Below are positions 8,813 through 17,651 of a DNA stretch of 64,000 bases, in pieces. A model generated the notes under the pieces. The model had not been told where the DNA came from, did no database searches, and was given only the letters and a program-made list of their open reading frames with translations. The translations under genes and the position numbers were made by a program. The stretch is from Mucinivorans hirudinis. Its GTDB lineage: Bacteria > Bacteroidota > Bacteroidia > Bacteroidales > Rikenellaceae. The stretch covers positions 1 through 64,000 of the forward strand of contig HG934468.1 of NCBI GenBank assembly GCA_000723505.1, written 5' to 3'. Position 1 is the first letter of the stretch, and each line of letters starts with the position of its first letter.

Positions 8813-8897
8813 TAGGAGTTTGAGAAGTTGAGGAGTGGGTAAAGTCGAATCATAAAATGTTCGGCGGTACAACCTCTCAACTACTCAAATTCTCAAC
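8813..8897. repeat. Inverted microrepeat in the korD-korA spacer
   Basis: GAGTTTGAGAAGTTGAGGAG (8817-8836) and the complement of CTCTCAACTACTCAAATTCTCAAC (8874-8897) are alike over roughly 20 bp, both built from GTTGAG/GAGTTTG units. It fills the 99-bp spacer between two co-transcribed genes and recalls the GTGATT arrays at 6130 and 48654. Confidence 0.65.
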
Positions 8898-8908
8898 ATC
8901 CAATTAGT

Positions 8909-9994
8909 ATGGAAGATATTAAATTGTTGAAGGGTAACGAAGCGTTGGCTATCGGGGCGATTCGCTGCGGTTGCGATGGCTATTTCGGATACCCAATCAC
9001 TCCTCAGAGTGAGGTTATAGAGACCCTGATGGAGGAGCGCCCCTGGGAGACCACAGGGATGGTGGTGCTGCAAGCCGAGAGCGAAACAGCATCTATCAAT
9101 ATGGTGTATGGCGGTGCGGCGAGCGGCAAAAAGGTGATGACAACCTCCTCGAGCCCCGGCATCTCGCTTATGTGCGAGGGCATATCCTATATTGCTGCGG
9201 CTGAGTTGCCTTGTGTTTTGGTGGATGTTGCGCGCGGCGGTCCGGGATTGGGTACGATTCAGGCTTCGCAATCGGATTATTACCAAGTGGTTGTGGGCGG
9301 GGGACACGGCGGTTATAAACTGTTGGTGCTCGCTCCGAACTCCGTTCAAGAGATGTACGATTTCGTAGATTTAGGTTTTGAGTTGGCATTCAAATATTTG
9401 ACCCCTGTGATGATTCTAACCGATGGGGTTATCGGTCAGATGATGGAAAAGGTGAAGTTATCGCCTGTGAAAGCGCGCCTCACCGAAGAGCAGGTGAAGG
9501 CACTTTGCGATTCGTGGGCAGCAACGGGGAAAACACCGGGCAGAAAGCAAAATGTAATTTCGTCCGTATATCTCGACTCGGAAATTCTGGAAAATCACAA
9601 TAAAAAGTTATTGGCGAAATATGAGGCGATAGCTGCAAACGAGGTTCGTTACGAGGCTACCCAAGTGGAGGATGCCGATTATGTGTTGGTGGCTTATGGC
9701 ACTTCGTCGCGTATCTGTGCAAAGGTTGTCGAGGATGCTCGTGCCGACGGTTTGAGGGTTGGGTTGATACGTCCCGTCACCCTCTTCCCGTTCCCCAATG
9801 ACTTTATTTCTCAGACGGCTAAACATTGCAAAGCGATGTTGTGTGTGGAGATGAGCACGGGGCAAATGGTGGATGATGTTCGTCTGGCGGTGAACGGCGT
9901 TACTCGTGTGGAGCACTTCGGACGCTTCGGCGGTATGGTTCACTCTCCCACGGAAGTGTATGGTGCTCTTAAAGAGCTGATTAAGAACTGTTAA
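8909..9994 (+). CDS. korA: 2-oxoglutarate (2-oxoacid):ferredoxin oxidoreductase alpha subunit
   Basis: The 361-aa alpha subunit carries the pyrimidine-binding and transketolase C-terminal domains of an oxidoreductase that converts a 2-oxoacid plus CoA to acyl-CoA, CO2 and reduced ferredoxin. Signatures are GNEALAIGAIRCGCDGYFGYPITPQSE at the N-terminus, TSSSPGISLMCEGISY, ARGGPGLGTIQASQSDY, and a C-terminal domain (RVGLIRPVTLFPFP) near residue 275. There is no gamma domain, which is encoded by korC. It lies 12 bp from korB. 2-oxoglutarate is the likely substrate in a fumarate-reducing anaerobe, but this is inference. Confidence 0.93.
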   Translation: MEDIKLLKGNEALAIGAIRCGCDGYFGYPITPQSEVIETLMEERPWETTGMVVLQAESETASINMVYGGAASGKKVMTTSSSPGISLMCEGISYIAAAELPCVLVDVARGGPGLGTIQASQSDYYQVVVGGGHGGYKLLVLAPNSVQEMYDFVDLGFELAFKYLTPVMILTDGVIGQMMEKVKLSPVKARLTEEQVKALCDSWAATGKTPGRKQNVISSVYLDSEILENHNKKLLAKYEAIAANEVRYEATQVEDADYVLVAYGTSSRICAKVVEDARADGLRVGLIRPVTLFPFPNDFISQTAKHCKAMLCVEMSTGQMVDDVRLAVNGVTRVEHFGRFGGMVHSPTEVYGALKELIKNC

Positions 9995-10006
9995 TTCTCT
10001 GAAAAA

Positions 10007-10768
10007 ATGGGTGAATTTAAGATGGTCGGCACGCCCGACAACAGAGTATATAAAAAACCGCGTCTGATTCTGGACGCTCCAATGCACTATTGCCCCGGCT
10101 GTAGCCACGGTACGGTGCATAAGATTATTGCCGAGCTTGTCGATGAGATGGGCTTGGAGGATAAGACAATCGGTATTTCGCCGGTGGGTTGTTCTGTGTT
10201 GGCATACAACTATTTGGATATAGATTGGGTGCAGGCAGCTCACGGTCGCGCGCCTGCGGTGGCTACGGCTATCAAGAGGCTCAATCCAGACAAGTTGGTA
10301 TTTACATATCAAGGTGATGGCGACTTGGCGGCAATTGGTACGGGTGAGATTATACACACCTGCGTTCGCGGCGAAAATGTAGTTATAGTCTTTATTAACA
10401 ACGCCATATATGGTATGACGGGGGGGCAGATGGCGCCAACAACTCTCATCGGGCAAAAGACTGCAACCACGCCTCAGGGGCGCGATGCGGCTTTGAACGG
10501 TTTTCCCTACAAGATGGCAAATGTGGTGTCTATGTTCGAGGGTGTTGCATATGTAACGCGCCAGAGTGTGGATACGATGATCAATATGCGCAACGCGAAA
10601 AAGGCACTCAAGAAGGCTATTCAGCTGACTATGGAGGGCAAAGGTACGGCTTTCGTAGAGGTTGTTTCGACCTGTAACAGCGGCTGGAAACTCACTCCGG
10701 TGAAGGCAAACGAGTGGATGCGCGAAAATATGGTTCCCGAATACCCCCTAGGAGATATAAAGGGTTAG
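10007..10768 (+). CDS. korB: 2-oxoglutarate (2-oxoacid):ferredoxin oxidoreductase beta subunit, TPP-binding
   Basis: The 253-aa TPP-binding subunit. HYCPGCSHGTVHKI near residue 27 is the conserved Cys-containing opening; PVGCSVLAYNY and GDGDLAAIGTGEIIHT form the thiamine diphosphate/Mg site, followed by NNAIYGMTGGQMAPTT. The full family length is present. It is followed by korC after 53 bp. Confidence 0.95.
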   Translation: MGEFKMVGTPDNRVYKKPRLILDAPMHYCPGCSHGTVHKIIAELVDEMGLEDKTIGISPVGCSVLAYNYLDIDWVQAAHGRAPAVATAIKRLNPDKLVFTYQGDGDLAAIGTGEIIHTCVRGENVVIVFINNAIYGMTGGQMAPTTLIGQKTATTPQGRDAALNGFPYKMANVVSMFEGVAYVTRQSVDTMINMRNAKKALKKAIQLTMEGKGTAFVEVVSTCNSGWKLTPVKANEWMRENMVPEYPLGDIKG

Positions 10769-10821
10769 TAACGACACAAAAGACCTTAAAAGTCCCATAT
10801 GTCCCAAAAACACAAAAATAA

Positions 10822-11388
10822 ATGAAAGAAGAGATAATCATAGCAGGTTTCGGCGGTCAGGGTGTACTTTCGATGGGTAAGATTTTGGCTTACGCCGGGG
10901 TTATGCATAATCAGGAGGTATCTTGGTATCCCTCATACGGACCGGAGATGCGCGGCGGCACGGCAAATGTAACGGTGATTCTTTCCGAAAGAAAGATTAG
11001 TTCACCCGTTATCCACGAGTTCGACACGGCAATAATTCTCAATCAACAATCCTTAGACAAGTTCGAGGAGATGATCAAGAGCGGAGGAGTTCTCCTCTAC
11101 GACCCTAACGGCATCACTCATCCGCCCAAACGCAAAGATATTATTGTATATACTATCGATGCTACGGCTCAGGCAGCCGAAATGGGTAATGTTAAGGTTT
11201 TCAATATGATTGTATTGGGAGCTTATCTGAAAATCAAACCCGTGGTAACGATTGATAATGTAATTGAGGCATTAAGAAAATCGCTACCCGAGCGTGCCCA
11301 CAAACTTATTCCCGACAACGAGCGTGCAATTGTGCGCGGTATGGAGCTTGTGCATCGTACCACTCGCAATGAGTGTGGTTGCGAGTAG
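10822..11388 (+). CDS. korC: 2-oxoglutarate (2-oxoacid):ferredoxin oxidoreductase gamma subunit
   Basis: The 188-aa gamma subunit: IIAGFGGQGVLSMGKILAYA at the N-terminus, SWYPSYGPEMRGGTANVTV near residue 35, and a C-terminal KIKPVVTIDNVIEALRKSLP. It completes the KorDABC complex. The four genes run in one direction, with spacers of 99, 12 and 53 bp. After its stop the strand holds a palindromic repeat, then fmt. Confidence 0.94.
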   Translation: MKEEIIIAGFGGQGVLSMGKILAYAGVMHNQEVSWYPSYGPEMRGGTANVTVILSERKISSPVIHEFDTAIILNQQSLDKFEEMIKSGGVLLYDPNGITHPPKRKDIIVYTIDATAQAAEMGNVKVFNMIVLGAYLKIKPVVTIDNVIEALRKSLPERAHKLIPDNERAIVRGMELVHRTTRNECGCE

Positions 11389-11450
11389 ATTGTTCGGACG
11401 AAAGAGTGGACAGGTCGCTCTATGTCGAATGGAAGGTAAGTTATAGTTGA

Positions 11451-11504
11451 GTGGGCTTCTGAAAATTCCAAAACAACCAACGGTTAATTTTTAGATGCCC
11501 CCTC
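11451..11504. repeat. GGGGGCTTCT repeat family, full palindromic copy (copy 3)
   Basis: The left arm GTGGGCTTCTGAAAATT and right arm AATTTTTAGATGCCCCCT flank CCAAAACAACCAACGGTT. The middle is nearly the same as in the copy at 63009-63064 (CCAAAGTAACCAACGGCT), which shows homology beyond the arms. It lies between korC and fmt. Confidence 0.85.
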
Positions 11505-11523
11505 TAATCAAAACATTGTCTGA

Positions 11524-12426
11524 ATGAAAATAGTTTTTATGGGCACGCCCGAATTTGCGGTTGAGTCACTTAAACGCCTGATTGAGAGTGGATATGAGGT
11601 GGTGGGTGTTGTTACGGTGCCTGACAAACCTGCCGGCAGAGGACTCAAGATGCAGCAAAGCGCCGTGAAGGAATATGCGACGGCAATGGATTTGCGAGTG
11701 CTTCAACCCGTGAAGTTGCGTGATCCGGAGTGGATTGAGGAGTTTCGCGCCCTTGGTGCTGATTTGGCGGTAGTTGTGGCTTTTCGTATGTTGCCCGAGA
11801 TGATATGGGCGATGCCGCCATTGGGAACTTTCAATCTCCACAGTTCGCTACTACCCAAGTATCGCGGGGCGGCACCCATTAATTGGGCGATCATCAACGG
11901 CGAAACCGAAAGTGGCGTTACGACCTTTATGCTCAACCACCAAATCGACTGCGGCGATATTATCGAGCAACGCCGAGTTGAGATTACCTCCGAAATGAAC
12001 GCCGGCGAACTGCACGATAAATTGATGGTCGTGGGTGCTGATTTGGTGGTTGATACCGTAAAGAAAATAGAGCAGGGCAGGGTAGTATTCCACCGTCAAA
12101 ACGGAGAGAGTACACAAGCACCTAAGATTTTTAAGGATGACTGCAAAATTGACTTCTCGATGGGCTCGCGCGAAATATACGACAAAATTCGCGGGTTAAG
12201 CCCCTATCCTACCGCTTGGTGTGAAATAGGCAGTACCACCGCAAAAATTTATGCAGCAAAATATGTAATTGAAAATCATTCAATAACATCCGGATGTTAC
12301 GAAACCGACAATAAAACGTTCCTAAGATTCGCGACTTCCGATGGCTGGATTTACGCAAATAACATCCAGGTTGCCGGGAAAAAAGCTATGCCGATAGAAG
12401 ACTTTTTGAGGGGGTTTAAGTTGTAA
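11524..12426 (+). CDS. fmt: Methionyl-tRNA formyltransferase
   Basis: Fmt (300 aa) formylates initiator Met-tRNA using 10-formyl-THF. Signatures are IVFMGTPEFAVESL at the N-terminus, VTVPDKPAGRGLKMQQS, and NLHSSLLPKYRGAAPINWAI near residue 105, with the catalytic SLLPKYRGAAPI segment. The C-terminal tRNA-binding domain follows from about residue 205. Length is normal. It stands after korC but behind a palindromic repeat, so it may be its own unit. Confidence 0.97.
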   Translation: MKIVFMGTPEFAVESLKRLIESGYEVVGVVTVPDKPAGRGLKMQQSAVKEYATAMDLRVLQPVKLRDPEWIEEFRALGADLAVVVAFRMLPEMIWAMPPLGTFNLHSSLLPKYRGAAPINWAIINGETESGVTTFMLNHQIDCGDIIEQRRVEITSEMNAGELHDKLMVVGADLVVDTVKKIEQGRVVFHRQNGESTQAPKIFKDDCKIDFSMGSREIYDKIRGLSPYPTAWCEIGSTTAKIYAAKYVIENHSITSGCYETDNKTFLRFATSDGWIYANNIQVAGKKAMPIEDFLRGFKL

Positions 12427-12487
12427 ATCAGAACCCCGCGCACTGGAAGCGGATGAGCGAAAGGCGTTTCCGAATTGATATAAATTT

Positions 12488-12580
12488 AGAGCTGTCATTT
12501 CGAATGAATGTAAAGAATCTTTGTAGAAAAAAACTACTCCATTTCAAGATTAATCACATCCTATGTCGGATGACAGCTCT
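12488..12580. repeat. Degenerate palindromic element with GTCATTTCGAATGAA core
   Basis: AGAGCTGTCAT (12488-12498) and ATGACAGCTCT (12570-12580) are exact inverted ends of a 93-bp segment that begins GTCATTTCGAATGAATG and contains AAGAATCTTTG. This resembles the dispersed 'GTCATTTCGAnCGAAG...AGAAATCT' palindromes seen in many Bacteroidetes genomes. It lies between the convergent genes fmt and ribBA. Confidence 0.6.
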
Positions 12581-12631
12581 AAAAAACCAAAAGAACATTC
12601 CGCTCTCAGCAACACACGGGGCAGTAATATT

Positions 12632-13852
12632 TTATATCTTGGCAAAAATCCCAAGCCTGTGCCCCATATCTTTCTCTTTTGATGCCAAATATCTCATATT
12701 ATGAACATTAGGCTCGATTATTATCGGTACATTCTCAACAATTTTCAGTCCGTATCCCTCTAGTCCAACACGCTTTTGCGGATTGTTGGTAAGGAGTTTA
12801 ATATTGCGCACGCCTATATCGTGCAAAATAGACGCGCCTACACCATAATCACGCTCATCCGGCTTAAAACCTAACTTCACATTCGCCTCCACCGTGTTAA
12901 GTCCCTCTTCCTGCAACTTATACGCCTTCATCTTATTGAAAAATCCTATGCCGCGCCCCTCCTGCATAAGGTAAATAACTACGCCGCGCCCCTCACGCTC
13001 AACCATCTCCATCGACTTGTGCAACTGCGCGCCACAATCACACCGGCACGAACCCAGCACATCTCCGGTCAGACAGGAAGAGTGCACCCGCACCAAAACA
13101 TCCTCATCCGGTTCCCACGCCCCTTTTACAAGTGCCAAGTGTTCCAATCCATTACTTTTCTGAATAAACGGAATCAACTCAAAGTCACCCCATTGAGTGG
13201 GCATTTTAACCTTATCGCCACGAATTACTATGCTCTCGCTTTGCAGTCTATAGGCTATCAAATCGGCTATGGAAATAATTTTGAGGTCGAATTTTTGGGC
13301 TATTTCAATTAAGTCCGGCATACGCGCCATAGTGCCATCCTCATTCATAATCTCAATAAGCGCTCCGCCGACTTGCATACCCGCCAATCTAGTCAAATCC
13401 ACAACCGCCTCTGTATGCCCAGGACGGCGAAGAACCCCTTTTTCCTGCGCTCTCAAAGGGAAAATGTGCCCCGGACGCCCCAAGTCGCTTGGCTTGGTGC
13501 CAGGGTTGACTAATGCCCGTATGGTCTTAGCACGGTCGGTAGCCGAAACACCCGTTGTGCATCCGTCTCCAATCAAATCGACAGACACGGTGAAGGGAGT
13601 TCCCAACAACGAGGTGTTATCACCCACCATCATATCTATCTCTAACTCCTTGCAACGACTGGTAGTAAGCGGTGTACACAATACACCGCGTCCGTTGTGG
13701 AGCATAAAATTAACCTGTTCCGGAGTGATTGTCTCTGCCGCACAGACAAAATCCCCCTCGTTTTCGCGATCCTCGTCATCGACGACAATTATTATCTTTC
13801 CGGCTTTGATATCCTCAATAGCCTCAGGAATTGTGCTTAGAATTTTTGTCAT
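12632..13852 (-). CDS. ribBA: Bifunctional 3,4-dihydroxy-2-butanone-4-phosphate synthase / GTP cyclohydrolase II
   Basis: RibBA (406 aa) makes both precursors of riboflavin. The N-terminal RibB half carries [11 protein letters not shown] near residue 26 (acidic metal site) and [16 protein letters not shown]. The C-terminal RibA half carries the zinc site [18 protein letters not shown] near residue 260 and [17 protein letters not shown]. Both halves look intact. Its start overlaps the end of the LptF/G-like permease gene by 29 bp, so no FMN riboswitch fits directly upstream. Confidence 0.96.
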   Translation of the reverse strand: MTKILSTIPEAIEDIKAGKIIIVVDDEDRENEGDFVCAAETITPEQVNFMLHNGRGVLCTPLTTSRCKELEIDMMVGDNTSLLGTPFTVSVDLIGDGCTTGVSATDRAKTIRALVNPGTKPSDLGRPGHIFPLRAQEKGVLRRPGHTEAVVDLTRLAGMQVGGALIEIMNEDGTMARMPDLIEIAQKFDLKIISIADLIAYRLQSESIVIRGDKVKMPTQWGDFELIPFIQKSNGLEHLALVKGAWEPDEDVLVRVHSSCLTGDVLGSCRCDCGAQLHKSMEMVEREGRGVVIYLMQEGRGIGFFNKMKAYKLQEEGLNTVEANVKLGFKPDERDYGVGASILHDIGVRNIKLLTNNPQKRVGLEGYGLKIVENVPIIIEPNVHNMRYLASKEKDMGHRLGIFAKI

Positions 13853-15278
13853 AAATTTTTCTAAAAAAAGCCTTTATCTTTTTGATTTTCATTATATATA
13901 CCTCAGCATTGAGCAATGCAGAATCGTTTGCAGACTTGTAGGTCAAAAATATTGCTATCGGAAACAACACCAAACTCGACATCCAAATACCTATGTATGC
14001 GGGAAGCGCACCGTCTCGCACAAGGTTATCACCAGTTATAGAAATTATGTAGTAAAATACAAAAAAAGATACTGATATAACTATCGGCATCCCAAGCCCT
14101 CCCTTACGAATAATTGCGCCGAGAGGTGCGCCAATCAAAAAGAAAATCATAATGGAGAAGGGTAGTGCCAACTTCTTCTGGTAGTTCTCCTGTGCCCTAT
14201 AAAGTTGTGATGAATAGTATTTTACCATCTCCAGCTCGTATGAAAGATAACTCTTTGAATTATTTGCCAAGGTCTTTGCACTGGTAAAAACTTGGCTTCT
14301 GTCATTCACATTCATAGTATCGACGTATCCGGACACGTCCAGTAATTCGAGTTGAGGTAGTGAGTCCAATTTTTCGTACCTCGAAAAGCGCGACAACAAA
14401 TTGTTTTTCACCATATTCTTAGTGAAGTTATTCAGTAACGAATCTTGCATAAACTTCAAAGAGTCAATAGCATACGAAAGTTCATTCATATTTTTAGTTT
14501 CGCTGCTATTCTTAAATAACTCCATATCGCTCCGGCTGAGGGAAAAACCCTCGGTCGGAATCATAGATTCCTGAAAGTCAAAAATATGGTGGCTCAGAAC
14601 ATTTTTGTCGTACCATTCCCAGTTGCGATTTTGCTCATAAATTTGCCCATTATATAGAGTCAGGATTATAAACTTTCTATCCTTCGACATTTTCAAGTAG
14701 CCCGAATCCGCCACAATCGTCCGCATCATTTCGCGGTCTTGATTATCGTATATCAGTACATTTGTAAGTTTGTGACTATTAGGATCTTGGTGGTCTACGC
14801 GAATCGACATATTATCTAATCCGTTGAAAAAAATACCATCTTGCAGTTTCAATTCGTGCTTAGTTTTTCCGAAGTCCGTCAATAGTGTCATCATCTGCTG
14901 CCAGGAGTATGGCGTGAGATTATTTGCAACAAAAAAGCTTCCTATACAAACTGCTATCATCAATACAATCAGCGGTTTAATTATGCGCGGAAGCGATACT
15001 CCGGCAGCCTTAAGAGCCAGCAGTTCATTATATTCGCCCAGGTTTCCGAGCGTCATAATGGAGGCGAGTAGGGTAGCCAGGGGTAGTGCCATAGGGATGG
15101 AGGTGGCACACACATACATCAACAACTCAATGATAACCCCAATGGAGAGTCCTTTGCCGAGAATATGGTCGATTTTCATCCACAAAAACTGGACCAATAG
15201 AATGAACATCACGATAATAAACGTGAGCACCATTGGTCCGACATATGCACGAAGGATGAATTTATATGTTGTTTTCAT
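13824..15278 (-). CDS. LptF/LptG family permease (YjgP/YjgQ)
   Basis: An inner-membrane subunit of the lipopolysaccharide export ABC transporter, which extracts LPS from the inner membrane with LptB. It is 484 aa from ATG 15278 ([13 protein letters not shown]); the 8 residues upstream are not typical. It shows the family layout: TM segments near residues 15-35, 50-75 and 95-120, a large periplasmic middle (about 120-375), then three more TM segments, starting with [23 protein letters not shown], the family signature. Whether it is the F or G paralogue is not decidable here. It is co-transcribed with ribBA (29-bp overlap). Confidence 0.9.
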   Translation of the reverse strand: MKTTYKFILRAYVGPMVLTFIIVMFILLVQFLWMKIDHILGKGLSIGVIIELLMYVCATSIPMALPLATLLASIMTLGNLGEYNELLALKAAGVSLPRIIKPLIVLMIAVCIGSFFVANNLTPYSWQQMMTLLTDFGKTKHELKLQDGIFFNGLDNMSIRVDHQDPNSHKLTNVLIYDNQDREMMRTIVADSGYLKMSKDRKFIILTLYNGQIYEQNRNWEWYDKNVLSHHIFDFQESMIPTEGFSLSRSDMELFKNSSETKNMNELSYAIDSLKFMQDSLLNNFTKNMVKNNLLSRFSRYEKLDSLPQLELLDVSGYVDTMNVNDRSQVFTSAKTLANNSKSYLSYELEMVKYYSSQLYRAQENYQKKLALPFSIMIFFLIGAPLGAIIRKGGLGMPIVISVSFFVFYYIISITGDNLVRDGALPAYIGIWMSSLVLFPIAIFLTYKSANDSALLNAEVYIMKIKKIKAFFRKIYDKNSKHNS

Positions 15279-15317
15279 ACGACAGGTTGGCAATTTCGCC
15301 ACAAATAGAACGCAAAT

Positions 15318-15704
15318 TTACAATTTTTTTGCACATCCTATCGCATTTTTTAGTTTTCTCACCTGCAAATTCCAAAGTTCAACAGTTCCGACATAGTCGT
15401 CCGCATCGGCATAATCGGTAACAATCAATGAGACATCGCCTGTGAGTTCTTGTTTAACTATCTTAAATTCAAAGTAATAATCCTCGTGAAAATCCCACTT
15501 AAATCTAATATAGTGATTCGTTTTTTGTTTTACAGCCACTGCGGTTTGCGACTGTTTATTCCAAAAAAAAGTGAAGACATCCCCTGCAACATTCACCTTA
15601 TCCGCAAACCAAGAACACAAACCGCCCTCTGTCGACACTGCACGATAGATAGAGGATGGAGTGCACCAAAACTGGTATTCCAAAACTATTTTAACCTTAG
15701 ACAT
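15318..15704 (-). CDS. START-like domain protein (SRPBCC fold, Bacteroidetes type)
   Basis: A 128-aa protein of the Bacteroidetes START-like / AHSA1-like group. Visible are EYQFWCTPSSIYRAVSTEGGLCSWFADKV at the N-terminus and IRFKWDFHEDYYFEFKI in the middle, a helix-grip pattern with Trp and acidic residues. No signal peptide. It is the first gene of a unit with the LptF/G permease and ribBA, under a strong promoter at 15731-15762. The ligand is unknown. Confidence 0.82.
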   Translation of the reverse strand: MSKVKIVLEYQFWCTPSSIYRAVSTEGGLCSWFADKVNVAGDVFTFFWNKQSQTAVAVKQKTNHYIRFKWDFHEDYYFEFKIVKQELTGDVSLIVTDYADADDYVGTVELWNLQVRKLKNAIGCAKKL

Positions 15705-15730
15705 CTTCTCAAATCCAAAGCATTAATAGC

Positions 15731-15762
15731 CAAATATACGCATTAATTTTTTAATATCCAAA
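15731..15762 (-). promoter_or_regulatory. Promoter of the START-like / lptFG / ribBA unit
   Basis: Minus-strand TTTG (complement of 15759-15762), 20 bp, then TATATTTG (complement of 15731-15738): an exact consensus. Transcription should start near 15725, about 20 nt before the ATG at 15704. Confidence 0.85.
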
Positions 15763-15855
15763 AAGTTTATGACAATTCAAGAAAACTATTTAACATAATA
15801 TATATTATAACATTATTATTGTCGCAATTTTATTTAACATAACATACTGCGCATA

Positions 15856-16296
15856 TTAGTGGTTGTCGAAAACTTCAAAGGATTTATCTGAATAGATGAA
15901 AATTATTTTCACAACATCTTTTGAAGTACTTCCGGCAACTGATGCCGGTAAACAGTCATAGTCACAACGTTGCGGTGTAGAGGTAATGTCAGTATTTGCA
16001 TCAAATTTCTCATCTGAAGATGTAAAATCTAGCAACGGATCAACCGTATTTACATTTGTAAACCCCGTTGATTTTGCATTATTGTTACAAGTGTAAATAT
16101 CACCAATGCCCAGTAAAAGCCATTGAGGATTTACATCTGTAAACCGCTCAAGTAACTTGACAATAAAATCGTAACTCGGCTTGTTTCTCCCCGAGAGTAT
16201 GTGGGAAATGTTCGAGGGCTGAACATCAAGCATCTCGGCAAATTTCATAGCGGTAAGCCCTTTAAGTTTCATTAATTGCTCTAATCTATCATTCAT
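15856..16296 (-). CDS. XRE-family helix-turn-helix regulator
   Basis: A 146-aa protein with an N-terminal HTH (about residues 5-60): LEQLMKLKGLTAMKFAEMLD, then the recognition-helix region VQPSNISHILSGRNKPS. The middle (about 75-125) is Asn/Thr/Ser-rich and low in complexity; the C-terminus KIIFIYSDKSFEVFDNH may be a dimerisation strand. The coding sequence holds three TTACA-N2-TGTAA palindromes (16049-16143), and a fourth lies beside its likely promoter, suggesting self-regulation. It is isolated, with an AT-rich gap upstream. The regulated genes are not known. Confidence 0.88.
   Translation of the reverse strand: MNDRLEQLMKLKGLTAMKFAEMLDVQPSNISHILSGRNKPSYDFIVKLLERFTDVNPQWLLLGIGDIYTCNNNAKSTGFTNVNTVDPLLDFTSSDEKFDANTDITSTPQRCDYDCLPASVAGSTSKDVVKIIFIYSDKSFEVFDNH
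16049..16143. promoter_or_regulatory. Three operator-like palindromes inside the XRE gene
   Basis: TTTACATTTGTAAA (16049-16062), TTACAAGTGTAA (16085-16096) and TTTACATCTGTAAA (16130-16143). On the protein level they encode repeated FTNVN/FTDVN/YTCN segments of the regulator's middle region. Together with sites at 16432, 16487 and 16815 they form a cluster of the same motif. Confidence 0.55.
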
Positions 16297-16431
16297 ATCT
16301 CTAAAATTTATGGTTATTTGACGCTCCTATTGAGTCGGGTTTGTATGTTCAGCATTATTTACATCCTACACCATACTTAAATTGACAGCAGTGCCTAGAT
16401 AAATGCAACAAAATGTTGCAAAAATATTCTG

Positions 16432-16445
16432 TTTACTTTTGTAAA
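16432..16445. promoter_or_regulatory. Operator-like palindrome next to the XRE promoter
   Basis: TTTACTTTTGTAAA, the same half-sites as the three copies inside the XRE gene. It lies just upstream of the possible -7 box at 16419-16426, where a bound repressor would block initiation. A looser copy, TTAACATTTGTAAC, follows at 16487-16500. Confidence 0.5.
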
Positions 16446-16814
16446 TATATTCACAAAGGTAAAAATAAATTTTCAAAATCCAAGTATTAACATTTGTAAC
16501 AACTAATTTATATGGTATACTATTGATATATATAATTGTAATTACACGATAAAATATATCAACGCAAACGCTGTGTTTTATATATGCACTAAATATTGAT
16601 ATAAATATAGTAATAAACTGGTTTTTAGTTTTTTACTATGTGAAATGTTATGGTTTTTATCATTTTATAATGAGTGTAACCGCAAGATAAATATATAGCA
16701 TACATTCAAGATTTATATGAAGTGATATAAAATCCTCATAATTAAATACTTATATGTTATATGCCTATTATATTTTCATATAAATGACTACCGTGGATAA
16801 CCCTCGATTATCCT

Positions 16815-16830
16815 GTTTACATATGTAAAC
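16815..16830. promoter_or_regulatory. Perfect 16-bp palindrome GTTTACATATGTAAAC
   Basis: The most symmetric copy of the TTTACA-N2-TGTAAA motif in the region, about 520 bp upstream of the XRE gene and directly beside the hairpin 3' of the HIT gene. It is the best guess for the consensus operator. Confidence 0.55.
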
Positions 16831-16834
16831 GCAA

Positions 16835-16865
16835 GTAGGGGAGGCACAAAAAGTGCCTCCCCTAC
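16835..16865 (-). terminator. Hairpin at the 3' end of the yggS-to-HIT gene run
   Basis: GTAGGGGAGGCAC and GTGCCTCCCCTAC form a perfect 13-bp, GC-rich stem with an AAAAA loop, 24 bp past the HIT stop codon. On the minus strand no strong T run follows, so it may work as a transcript end by processing or in combination with other factors. Confidence 0.65.
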
Positions 16866-16888
16866 TCTATCCCAAACCGGAAAATATT

Positions 16889-17275
16889 TTAGAACGCTAT
16901 TTTAGCCATTGCCTCCAGAAAATCATCCTGCGTGAGTTTCAATTTCTCTTTTTTGAAATCCACATCAACCATTGAGTTCATTGGAATTAAGTGTATATGG
17001 GCGTGAGGAATGTCCAACCCGAGCACTACAACAGCCACTCGTAAGCATCCCGTAGCATCCTTAATCCGCATCGCAACCTGCTGAGCAAACTGCATAAAAC
17101 GCCCTAAATGATCCGACTCTAAATCAAAGAGGTAATCAACCTCAATTTTAGGCACAACTAAAGTATGCCCCTTTGCCAGTGGATTAATATCTAAAAAAGC
17201 AAAAAACTCCTCGTTCTCCGCTATCTTATAGCAGGGAATATCTCCGTCAATTATTTTTGAGAATATTGTGGACAT
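16889..17275 (-). CDS. HIT-family nucleotide-binding protein
   Basis: A 128-aa histidine-triad hydrolase or nucleotidyl-transferase. The triad HAHIHLIP lies near residue 92, and the N-terminal FSKIIDGDIPCYKIAENEEF is the usual HIT opening. Such Hint-like proteins cleave AMP-lysine or adenylated conjugates; the substrate here is unknown. It is the last gene of the long minus-strand run, 19 bp after the small membrane-protein gene. Confidence 0.94.
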   Translation of the reverse strand: MSTIFSKIIDGDIPCYKIAENEEFFAFLDINPLAKGHTLVVPKIEVDYLFDLESDHLGRFMQFAQQVAMRIKDATGCLRVAVVVLGLDIPHAHIHLIPMNSMVDVDFKKEKLKLTQDDFLEAMAKIAF

Positions 17276-17294
17276 TATGTTATGTTATGTTAAA

Positions 17295-17651
17295 TTAACT
17301 TTGCTCATACTCCCTATATTTAGGCTGTAGAATTTCTGAAAAAATAATTGCTTTTTCCGCATCAAATTCAAAATTACTTTCTTCAATCTCGTTTTTTTGC
17401 TTTGGTTTCTCCACAACCGCCTGTTGTTTGACTTTCGAATATTCCTTACGTGCCACCTCTTCGGCCTTCCTCTCTACCCGCTTTCCCAACCACTCAAATT
17501 TTTCGTCATCGTCAGATGCAATATCTTTCCGTTTGGGAAACGGAAAGTTTTCACCGTGCCCTTGCGGCATATCGGCAGTATGTTTTTGGCGCAATTTTCG
17601 CTCCGCCACTATGGCTACCACAATGGCAATTATGATGATAATCTGAATCAT
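17295..17651 (-). CDS. Small single-span membrane protein of unknown function
   Basis: 118 aa: one N-terminal membrane segment (MIQIIIIIAIVVAIVAERKL), then a charged, Lys/Glu-rich cytoplasmic tail (about residues 20-118) likely helical in the middle (KFEWLGKRVERKAEEVARKE). I do not recognise a family. Its start codon overlaps the stop of the O-methyltransferase gene by one base (TAATG), suggesting translational coupling. It is flanked by O-methyltransferase and HIT genes. Confidence 0.75.
   Translation of the reverse strand: MIQIIIIIAIVVAIVAERKLRQKHTADMPQGHGENFPFPKRKDIASDDDEKFEWLGKRVERKAEEVARKEYSKVKQQAVVEKPKQKNEIEESNFEFDAEKAIIFSEILQPKYREYEQS

Larger units (their letters stand above)
16297..16888. 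other. 592-bp AT-rich intergenic region
   Basis: Very AT-rich, with repeated TTGATATA-like words (about 16521, 16592, 16723) and no plausible ORF. It holds three more TTACA/TGTAA palindromes and the hairpin near the end of the HIT gene. A minus-strand -7-like box TATTTTTG (complement of 16419-16426) may drive the XRE gene, though no -33 TTTG sits at 19-21 bp. Confidence 0.6.

Noticed and set aside
12453-12704. ORF of 83 codons between fmt and ribBA
   Set aside because: It covers a palindromic repeat and the 3' end of ribBA and has no coding signs.
13853-15302. FMN riboswitch upstream of ribBA
   Set aside because: ribBA begins inside the end of the LptF/G gene, and the unit's promoter region (15705-15762) has no RFN-type sequence.
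16297-16888. AT-rich gap with a DnaA-box-like word (TTATCCACG complement near 16794-16802) as an origin of replication
   Set aside because: Only one box-like site and no cluster; genes on both sides run in the same direction and dnaA is 16 kb away.
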